IMG/VR virus record: IMGVR_UViG_3300025128_000125
Span: 1 to 38,996 of that record
DNA: 38,996 nucleotides
Reading direction: 5' to 3' (one strand)
Origin: a virus
The first letter of the stretch is position 1; the number at the start of each line of letters is the position of its first letter. Position numbers and translations under genes: made by a program. The notes beneath the pieces are model-generated. The model did not search any database. It had not been told where the DNA came from and saw only the letters and a list, made by a program, of their open reading frames with translations. Shown here piece after piece: positions 7,774 to 13,745 of the stretch.

Positions 7774-8458
7774 TATATTTTCTTTTGTTGCTGTTGCGGG
7801 CGACAACAATGTTGAGGTCAGAACGAAAGGCAGCTCATCGCTAATACATATCGATCAAATTGGCACCAGTAATACTGCAAGAGTTTGGTGCGGCTTATCG
7901 CAAGGCACTTACACCACACATAATTGCAGCAATGCCACGATTGATATTGACCAGGAAGGAACGAGCAACACGGCAAGAGCTTACAGCCAAGTAGCCAACC
8001 ACACAGGAAATGAATACAAGATTGACCAGGACGGCAACGATAACTTTGGTTATATCGATGCAGACGATGATGGAAATGATATGGATGTTGTGCAGAATGG
8101 CAACAACAACGATGCAGAAATCTACATGCAAGGCGATAATAACGTGTATTCCATAACTCAAACTGGCGATGATAAAGAAGGCGAGATCCGTGCTTTTGGC
8201 GACAGCTCCAATTTTTCTATCAATCAATCCGGAACGGGAGAACATTACGCCAAGATTTATGCAAGCACTTCGGCTGATAACAACGATGCCACAATCACAC
8301 AAACAGGCAGCGGGGATCATTACATGAGATTAAATTTCTACACAGATGATTACGATGTCACCGCAAGTCAATCGGGAACAACCAATAAATCAATCACAGT
8401 AAATTATAACTGCACCAATAATTGCAATAAAACATTGACGATTAATCAAGGTGATTAG
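7745..8458 (+). CDS. Curlin-like repeat protein 2 (CsgA/CsgB type)
   Basis: The ATG at 7745 overlaps the FecR gene by 29 bases and gives a signal peptide (MKLLSISLISIFSFVAVA, cut after A18). The 219-residue mature part has clear curlin strands: I-D-Q-I-G-T-S-N-T-A-R, I-D-Q-E-G-T-S-N-T-A-R, I-D-Q-D-G-N-D-N, V-V-Q-N-G-N-N-N-D-A, I-T-Q-T-G-D-D, I-N-Q-S-G-T-G, I-T-Q-T-G-S-G, ending T-I-N-Q-G-D. It is closer to canonical curlin than protein 1. It has cysteine pairs C49/C61 and C223/C227. The middle is rich in Asp, so the fibre could be strongly acidic or bind cations. It should be a CsgG substrate. It overlaps the cyclase gene by 8 bases. Confidence 0.88.
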   Translation: MKLLSISLISIFSFVAVAGDNNVEVRTKGSSSLIHIDQIGTSNTARVWCGLSQGTYTTHNCSNATIDIDQEGTSNTARAYSQVANHTGNEYKIDQDGNDNFGYIDADDDGNDMDVVQNGNNNDAEIYMQGDNNVYSITQTGDDKEGEIRAFGDSSNFSINQSGTGEHYAKIYASTSADNNDATITQTGSGDHYMRLNFYTDDYDVTASQSGTTNKSITVNYNCTNNCNKTLTINQGD

Positions 8459-10217
8459 AACCATACAACTAGGTTTTTTGCTCATTTTGTTAGGAGCTCC
8501 TTTAGTTCAACAATGGGCTCCATTAGAAATACTAAAACTCAAAACATTTGATACATTGGTTCCAGAACAAAAACCCTCTGGATATTTCTCAATACTAAAC
8601 ATTACGGAAGACGACGTAGAAAAAGAAGGCGGTTATCCGTTTCCACGAAACCGCCTGGCAAAAATTCAAAATGAATTATTAGATCAAGGCGCCTTGGGAG
8701 TTGGCTGGGTAATCTCTTTTCCACAGAATGACAGATTTGGTGGTGACTCAGAGTTTGCAAAAAGCCTAGCAGCTGCACCAAGCGTATTGGCTACATTTGA
8801 AAACGACAATGGCGAATACCCAATGACAACCGGAACAGTGATTTTGGGCCAAGACCATGGCGGTTTCAAAGCAAAAGGCGTGGTGCAGAACATACCGATA
8901 TTAAGAGAAGCAGCATACCAGGGCATTGCGGTAGCACCCACAGAAGTAGATCAGCTGGTAAGGCGTATGCCATTGTTGCTCAGAACACCAGATGGCTGGG
9001 TGAGCGCATACGGAACCGAAGTCTTAAAAGTCCTTGCTGGTGCCGATACTTATGTAATTAAAACCTCCGATGCTGGAATCCAAGAGGTCCGAGTTAAAGG
9101 CTTGCCTCCTGTCAAAACAGACACCCTGGGAAGAAAATGGATTAGCTGGGTTGATACGCCACAATTTTCATTAAATGATATTAGACAGACTGAGCTCATC
9201 AAAGGTCGTTTTATTTTTGTTGGTGTAACGGCCAAAGGCATCATGCCACAGGTTGCGACACCAGCTGGCCTATTGGAACCGCATAAAATACAAGCTGCGC
9301 TTTCTGAGTCAATTTTAATTCAAGACAGCCCAATTATCCCAGACTATGCTTTGTTGGCAGAAATAGCACTGTTTTTGCTCTCAGTAAGCTGTATTTGGCT
9401 CGTATTAAACGTATTTGGCATTACCCTTGGTCTAGTATCTTATGGGCTGATAAACGCTCTAATCGCTTATTTTGGCTACCAAACCATACAAAAAGGCCTT
9501 TTAATTGATGTTACCTGGACATTAACTGCTGGTTTTATCGTAGGTTTTGTCGCTTTTTATCTAAATTTCAGAAAACAATATAAACTGAGACAACAGATCA
9601 AAAAACAATTTGAGCATTATTTGGATCCAAGACAAGTTAAGCAGCTCCAAAAAAATCCAGATCTGTTGAAGCTGGGCGGAGAAAAAAGATACTGCACTTA
9701 TCTTTTTACAGATCTTCGTGGTTTTACAGCTCTCAGTGAGAAATTATCTCCAGAAGAAGTAACCGAAATAATGAATAAAACTTTGACAGTCCAGGTAAAC
9801 GCTGTGCAAAAACTAGGAGGAATGACCGACAAATTTATTGGAGATGCTGGGATGTTTATTTTTGGAGCTCCTCTGGATCTCGAAGAACATGAAACCAAAG
9901 CTGTTCAAGCGGCCATAGACATACAAAAAGGAATAGACGAGCTCAACAAAACATTATCCAATCCAGTCCAAGTGGGCGTCGGCTGTCAATCCGGTAATGC
10001 TGTCATAGGTAACATGGGATCTGACACTCGATTTGATTATTCAGCAATCGGTGATCCAGTTAATACTGCGGCGAGATTAGAAAGCGCAACAAAAGACGTA
10101 GGTGTAGATATATTGATTGGTGAGAACACTGCAAAGAATTGCAAACTTGTATTAAAATCACTAGAATCGATTAAAGTAAAAGGTAAAAAGGATGAGCTGC
10201 CAATATGGACAGTATAA
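8451..10217 (+). CDS. CHASE2-domain membrane adenylate cyclase
   Basis: The product is 588 residues with a GTG start. An N-terminal span (about 3-20) is followed by a periplasmic CHASE2 sensor (about 30-290), three membrane spans (about 299-319, 322-342, 352-372) and a class III nucleotide cyclase domain (about 408-588). Metal-binding Asp are D421 (F-T-D-L-R-G-F-T) and D465 (I-G-D-A-G). K461 and S531 occupy the adenine-recognition positions, with Ser where CyaB-type adenylate cyclases have Thr. N538 and R542 stabilise the transition state, so all catalytic positions look intact. It should make cAMP from ATP in the cytoplasm under control of a periplasmic cue, plausibly the FecR protein two genes upstream. 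It is the last gene of the curli set and overlaps the next gene by 13 bases. Confidence 0.93.
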   Translation: MIRTIQLGFLLILLGAPLVQQWAPLEILKLKTFDTLVPEQKPSGYFSILNITEDDVEKEGGYPFPRNRLAKIQNELLDQGALGVGWVISFPQNDRFGGDSEFAKSLAAAPSVLATFENDNGEYPMTTGTVILGQDHGGFKAKGVVQNIPILREAAYQGIAVAPTEVDQLVRRMPLLLRTPDGWVSAYGTEVLKVLAGADTYVIKTSDAGIQEVRVKGLPPVKTDTLGRKWISWVDTPQFSLNDIRQTELIKGRFIFVGVTAKGIMPQVATPAGLLEPHKIQAALSESILIQDSPIIPDYALLAEIALFLLSVSCIWLVLNVFGITLGLVSYGLINALIAYFGYQTIQKGLLIDVTWTLTAGFIVGFVAFYLNFRKQYKLRQQIKKQFEHYLDPRQVKQLQKNPDLLKLGGEKRYCTYLFTDLRGFTALSEKLSPEEVTEIMNKTLTVQVNAVQKLGGMTDKFIGDAGMFIFGAPLDLEEHETKAVQAAIDIQKGIDELNKTLSNPVQVGVGCQSGNAVIGNMGSDTRFDYSAIGDPVNTAARLESATKDVGVDILIGENTAKNCKLVLKSLESIKVKGKKDELPIWTV

Positions 10218-10444
10218 AAAAAGCTGTTAAAAAGTTTTTTACTTGGATTATAAATTTATTAAGACCAAGGTACGAAGTTACAGTGTCCTGGAACAAAGAG
10301 TATGGCGATGCCGATGATAGAATTTACATATCGAAAAGAGTCATGGTTCAAAAAGATAGGCACTTAAAATTTATAGATGAGGATAATAAATTGATTGAAT
10401 ACAGAAGCGCTGGCGGCCTCAACTACATAATCAAAAGATTATAA
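10205..10444 (+). CDS. Small basic protein of unknown function
   Basis: This 79-residue protein overlaps the cyclase end by 13 bases and the spanin start by one base. The N-terminus (residues 1-22) is an amphipathic, Lys-rich helix with aromatic residues, which could lie on a membrane surface; the rest looks like a small beta domain. The family is not recognised. It bridges the curli/cyclase genes and the spanin genes, so its function could belong to either. Confidence 0.6.
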   Translation: MDSIKKAVKKFFTWIINLLRPRYEVTVSWNKEYGDADDRIYISKRVMVQKDRHLKFIDEDNKLIEYRSAGGLNYIIKRL

Positions 10445-10839
10445 TGCAACAGTTACTTATAGGAATTATATTGGTATTGGGTGCCCTCTCTTATTGGCTA
10501 TATAACGAAAACATTGTTTTACAAGCCAATAATAAAAGCCTGGAGGGAGCTGTTGCAATCCAAGAAGAGACAATCAAAACCTTGGAGAATGATTTTCAAC
10601 TCCAAACACAACAGCTCCAAGACATGACAGTTAAAAGTCAAGCGGCAATGAGAGAGCTCAACAGATACACTCAGTTTATTCAGAATTATAAATTAACAGC
10701 TAAAATACTTGCAGATCCGGTAGAAATGCAGAGGAAAATAAATAATGGCACAAAACATATCATGGAAGACATCGAAAAACTCAGCAGCACTGTTGATAAT
10801 CTCGATGATGGCTTGCAGTTGCAGTCTAATTCCAACTAA
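10444..10839 (+). CDS. Rz-like inner-membrane spanin subunit
   Basis: This 131-residue protein has one N-terminal membrane span (about 3-20) followed by a long periplasmic coiled coil rich in Gln, Glu and Lys (about 27-125). This is the topology of Rz i-spanins. A second gene with a lipoprotein signal starts inside it in another frame, the lambda-like Rz/Rz1 nested arrangement. i-Spanin pairs with the o-spanin lipoprotein to fuse inner and outer membranes in the last step of lysis. Assignment rests on topology and architecture rather than sequence identity. Confidence 0.78.
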   Translation: MQQLLIGIILVLGALSYWLYNENIVLQANNKSLEGAVAIQEETIKTLENDFQLQTQQLQDMTVKSQAAMRELNRYTQFIQNYKLTAKILADPVEMQRKINNGTKHIMEDIEKLSSTVDNLDDGLQLQSNSN

Positions 10840-11134
10840 AGAAATACAGGTTACATCGAAGCCAATAGACAGAACGATTGTCCAGCCTGTAATGCCTAGG
10901 GAAATAGATCTCAAGGAAGTCAGATGGTTGACCATTACGCCAGAAAACTACACAGAACAATTTAAAATCATCGAAGAACAAGAAGGTGAGCTTGTATTTT
11001 TAGCAATGACAGTGCCGGATTACGAAGTGATGGCCTACAACATGCAAGAGCTCAAACGATACATCACTGAGCTCAAAGATGTCGTAGTATATTATAGAAT
11101 GGTTACAACCAAAGAAGGAGAAACAAATGAGTGA
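10745..11134 (+). CDS. Rz1-like outer-membrane spanin lipoprotein
   Basis: This 129-residue protein starts 95 bases before the end of the Rz-like gene, in another frame. Residues 12-26 form a hydrophobic signal ending M-M-A-C-S-C, giving a lipobox with C24 (or C26) as the lipidated cysteine. The mature part has prolines near the start (S-K-P, Q-P-V-M-P-R), as in o-spanins, and then a helical C-terminus. It is longer than lambda Rz1. Together with the upstream gene it forms the envelope-disrupting complex of a Gram-negative phage. It overlaps the nuclease gene by 8 bases. Confidence 0.75.
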   Translation: MAQNISWKTSKNSAALLIISMMACSCSLIPTKEIQVTSKPIDRTIVQPVMPREIDLKEVRWLTITPENYTEQFKIIEEQEGELVFLAMTVPDYEVMAYNMQELKRYITELKDVVVYYRMVTTKEGETNE

Positions 11135-11540
11135 TGCGCCAGATGCTTTTGTATATAACGCAACCCTAGACAGAATAATAGATGGGGACACCTTGGATTG
11201 TGTGCTGGACCTAGGATTTTCAGTCAGATTGCACAAACAAAGAATACGACTTGCCGGGATCGATACCCCGGAGAGTCGCATCAACACAAAAAGATATCCA
11301 GAAAGAGCACAAGAAAAGGTCTTAGGATTGAAAGCAAAAGAACGATTAAAGGAGTTATGTAGTGGTAAATTCAAAGTTAAATCGCTTGGCAAAGGTAAAT
11401 ACGGACGTATCTTGGGTATTCCGTACAGTGAAGATGGTCGGGATATCTGCGCTATTCTTATTGATGAACAGTTGGCTGTTGAATATCACGGCGGTAAAAA
11501 AGTCGCTAAGATTAGATCGGACGGAACATGGGGAGTATGA
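11127..11540 (+). CDS. Staphylococcal-nuclease-like (thermonuclease) protein
   Basis: This 137-residue protein matches the SNase fold: D-G-D21-T-L-D near the start, R41-L-A-G-I-D46-T-P-E49, and K-Y-G-R94. These correspond to the Ca-binding Asp residues, R35, E43 and R87 of micrococcal nuclease, so the catalytic set is present. It cuts DNA or RNA without strong sequence preference. No signal peptide is visible, so it should act in the cytoplasm, for example in host nucleic acid breakdown, or be released at lysis. It sits between spanin and lysozyme genes, overlapping the spanin gene by 8 bases. Confidence 0.9.
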   Translation: MSDAPDAFVYNATLDRIIDGDTLDCVLDLGFSVRLHKQRIRLAGIDTPESRINTKRYPERAQEKVLGLKAKERLKELCSGKFKVKSLGKGKYGRILGIPYSEDGRDICAILIDEQLAVEYHGGKKVAKIRSDGTWGV

Positions 11541-11541
11541 A

Positions 11542-12000
11542 ATGAAAATATCCGAAGAGGGAAAGGCACTCATCAAAAAATTTGAAGGGTGCCCACAGAA
11601 AGATGGTGTTTGTTATAGTTATCAAGATAGCGTAGGAGTTTGGACGTGTGGATTCGGCTTTACAAAAGGCATTAATGAAAACACAAAAATGACTATGGAA
11701 GAAGTCGAAAAAAGATTCGATGAAGAATTGGAAGAGTTTGAGACTTATTTGGAAAAATATATTGAAGTTGAGCTTACACAAAATCAATGGGACGCAATTA
11801 TGGCATGGACTTGGAATCTTGGGCCTTCAAACCTAAAGTCCTCTACTATGCTTAAAGAAATTAATGCCAAGAATTTTGCCAGAGTACCAAGCGAGATGCG
11901 ACGATGGAATAAGGCCGGAGGAAAGACATTGGATGGCTTGATCCGTAGGCGTGAGGCAGAAAGTTTGTTATTTATGAATGAACCATGGCACGAGATTTAG
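11542..12000 (+). CDS. GH24 (T4/R-type) lysozyme, endolysin
   Basis: I chose the ATG at 11542, one base after the nuclease stop, because residue 1 onward matches lysozyme; a longer in-frame extension lies inside the nuclease gene. The 152-residue enzyme shows the GH24 catalytic triad E15 (K-K-F-E-G), D29 and T35 (Y-Q-D-S-V-G-V-W-T-C-G-F-G), with the T4-like spacing of six from Asp to Thr. Q-W-D-A-I-M-A-W-T-W-N-L-G is the usual second motif. It cleaves peptidoglycan glycosidic bonds. There is no signal peptide, so export would need a holin, consistent with the holin-like genes upstream of the curli operon. C17, C24 and C36 near the active site are notable. Confidence 0.93.
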   Translation: MKISEEGKALIKKFEGCPQKDGVCYSYQDSVGVWTCGFGFTKGINENTKMTMEEVEKRFDEELEEFETYLEKYIEVELTQNQWDAIMAWTWNLGPSNLKSSTMLKEINAKNFARVPSEMRRWNKAGGKTLDGLIRRREAESLLFMNEPWHEI

Positions 12001-12002
12001 CG

Positions 12003-12089
12003 ATGTGTAATACTACGTCTAGGCGGTTTCGCTTAGAGTCGGGTGGTCTTTTACGTCACTACCTTGCCCCCCGGCTCGCTTATGAGTGA
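12003..12089 (+). CDS. Possible 28-residue leader peptide overlapping the terminase start
   Basis: An ATG two bases after the lysozyme stop opens a 28-codon frame rich in Arg, Leu and Gly that ends at TGA 12087-12089, just past the terminase ATG at 12082. It fills exactly the gap that would otherwise be non-coding, in a genome whose genes all overlap this way, and no Shine-Dalgarno precedes the terminase ATG. This suggests translational coupling. It is very short and no family is recognised, so it may also be chance within a structured leader. Confidence 0.4.
   Translation: MCNTTSRRFRLESGGLLRHYLAPRLAYE
12018..12077 (+). other. GC-rich structured segment before the terminase gene
   Basis: Two possible hairpins sit here. 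The first is an 8-bp stem at 12018-12025/12030-12037 with loop GTTT and one G-T pair. The second pairs 12036-12043 (GAGTCGGG) with 12070-12077 (CCCGGCTC), 8 bp with one G-T. The terminase ATG follows 4 bases later. The segment is clearly more GC-rich than its surroundings and lacks a T tract, so it is not an ordinary terminator. It could control terminase translation or be part of the packaging site. Confidence 0.45.
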
Positions 12090-13566
12090 AGTTTCCTACA
12101 AAGATTTTGATATTCTGTCTGAGCAAGATAAAGCCGAGGCGCTTGCTTTAATTAATCGATACGATCAATTAGAGAAACAAGACAGTTGCCAATCCGATTT
12201 CATGTCGTTTATCAAACACATGTGGCCAGATTTTATTGAAGGCCGACATCATAAAATAATAGCAGATAAATTCAATCGAATTGCAGATGGTAAACTCAAG
12301 AGATTGATTGTTTGTTTACCGCCCAGGCACTCAAAATCAGAGTTTGCATCTACTTTTTTTCCGGCTTGGATGATGGGCAGAAGAGGCGACTTAAAAATTA
12401 TTCAGACAACACACACAGCGGAACTTGCTGTAAGGTTTGGCCGTAAAGTCAGAAACCTTATTGGCAGCGAAGATTACCAACATGTTTTTCCAGAGCTACA
12501 GTTACAAGCGGATAACAAATCAGCTGGCCGTTGGACGAGCAACCAAGAAGGTGAGTTTTTCGCAGCTGGCGTGGGTGGTGCAATTACAGGCCGTGGTGCT
12601 GATCTTTTGGTTATTGATGATCCTCATTCAGAGCAAGATGCAATGTCACCAAAAGCCTTAGAGTCCGCATACGAATGGTACACTTCTGGTCCAAGGCAGC
12701 GTCTACAACCAGGCGGAATAATCGTGATAGTAATGACACGTTGGAGCACCAAAGATTTGGTTGGAAAAGTATTAAACAGGCAAGGCGAGGATCATGCCGA
12801 TCAATGGGAAGTGATTGAGTTTCCAGCAATTATGCCAGAATCAGAAGATCCTTTATGGCCAGAATTTTGGAAAAAAGAGGAGCTCCTGGGTGTTAAAGCA
12901 TCTTTGCCAATATCCAAATGGAATAGCCAATGGATGCAAAACCCAACTGCGGAAGAAGGCTCTATTGTTAAAAGAGAATGGTGGAATCGATGGGAAAACC
13001 CAGATATACCGCCATATTCTTATGTAATTCAAAGTTATGACACCGCTTTTTCAAAAAAAGAAACAGCTGATTATTCAGCAATTACAACCTGGGCAATATT
13101 CAACAGAGAAGAAGGCGAGGCAGATGAAATTATATTACTTGATGCAAAAAGAGTGCGAGTAGATTTTCCAGAGCTTAAAAGAATGGCATTAGAAGAATAT
13201 AGATATTGGGAGCCAGATTGTGTTTTAATTGAAGCCAAAGCGTCTGGAACACCATTGACACATGAGCTGAGAAGAATGGGCATACCTGTAACTTCTTATG
13301 CGCCGAGCAGAGGCCAGGATAAAATTGCTAGGATGAACAGTGTTGCACCCATATTTGAGTCTGGCATGGTATGGGCACCAGAGAAAGATTTTGCAGATGA
13401 AGTGATTGAAGAGATGGCATCCTTCCCTTTCGGCGATTATGACGACTTTTGCGATAGTGCTACAATGGCATTGATGAGATTTAGACAAGGCGGTTTTATA
13501 TCTTTGAATGAAGACTACCAAGATGAGGTGAGATTATTAAAGAAGAACAGAACAGTATATTACTAA
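12082..13566 (+). CDS. terL: Terminase large subunit
   Basis: This 494-residue protein is the DNA-packaging ATPase/nuclease. The ATPase domain shows a Walker A-like C78-L-P-P-R-H-S-K-S86 and Walker B L-L-V-I-D179-D180. A coupling motif follows around V-M-T-R-W. The C-terminal RNase H-like nuclease has the acidic residues D320 (S-Y-D-T-A-F), E384 (V-L-I-E-A-K) and D455/D458 (Y-D-D-F-C-D-S). It translocates DNA into proheads at the portal and cuts concatemers. I chose the ATG at 12082 over a GTG 39 bases upstream because the extra residues fall in the structured leader and look unrelated to the family. No small terminase subunit is recognisable nearby. Confidence 0.95.
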   Translation: MSEVSYKDFDILSEQDKAEALALINRYDQLEKQDSCQSDFMSFIKHMWPDFIEGRHHKIIADKFNRIADGKLKRLIVCLPPRHSKSEFASTFFPAWMMGRRGDLKIIQTTHTAELAVRFGRKVRNLIGSEDYQHVFPELQLQADNKSAGRWTSNQEGEFFAAGVGGAITGRGADLLVIDDPHSEQDAMSPKALESAYEWYTSGPRQRLQPGGIIVIVMTRWSTKDLVGKVLNRQGEDHADQWEVIEFPAIMPESEDPLWPEFWKKEELLGVKASLPISKWNSQWMQNPTAEEGSIVKREWWNRWENPDIPPYSYVIQSYDTAFSKKETADYSAITTWAIFNREEGEADEIILLDAKRVRVDFPELKRMALEEYRYWEPDCVLIEAKASGTPLTHELRRMGIPVTSYAPSRGQDKIARMNSVAPIFESGMVWAPEKDFADEVIEEMASFPFGDYDDFCDSATMALMRFRQGGFISLNEDYQDEVRLLKKNRTVYY

Positions 13567-13574
13567 AAATATTT

Positions 13575-13739
13575 GTGACGAGTTTTGAATTGGACGGGAA
13601 AGACTATGCTGGACCAAACATACATGCACAAAATTTAGAAGACGCGGAAACGATCGCAGATTATCATGGTTTGTCTGTTGACGGCGAGCTGACAGATTTA
13701 ATTGATATGGATTATCATAGTCCAAGAGTGCTACACTAA
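13575..13739 (+). CDS. Small protein between terminase and portal
   Basis: A GTG start at 13575 gives a 54-residue acidic protein beginning T-S-F-E-L-D-G-K-D-Y-A-G-P-N-I-H-A, with a helix rich in Glu/Asp and ending H-S-P-R-V-L-H. The frame fills the gap between terminase and portal. The residues just upstream (I-F-V) extend the pattern, so the true start may be a rarer codon slightly upstream. I recall similar small proteins in marine phages, but the function is unknown. Confidence 0.55.
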   Translation: MTSFELDGKDYAGPNIHAQNLEDAETIADYHGLSVDGELTDLIDMDYHSPRVLH

Positions 13740-13745
13740 TTAGAT

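Noticed and set aside
12043-12081. Upstream GTG start for the terminase
   Set aside because: It would add 13 residues read from the hairpin region, unlike terminase N-termini, and the ATG at 12082 follows the overlap style of the genome.
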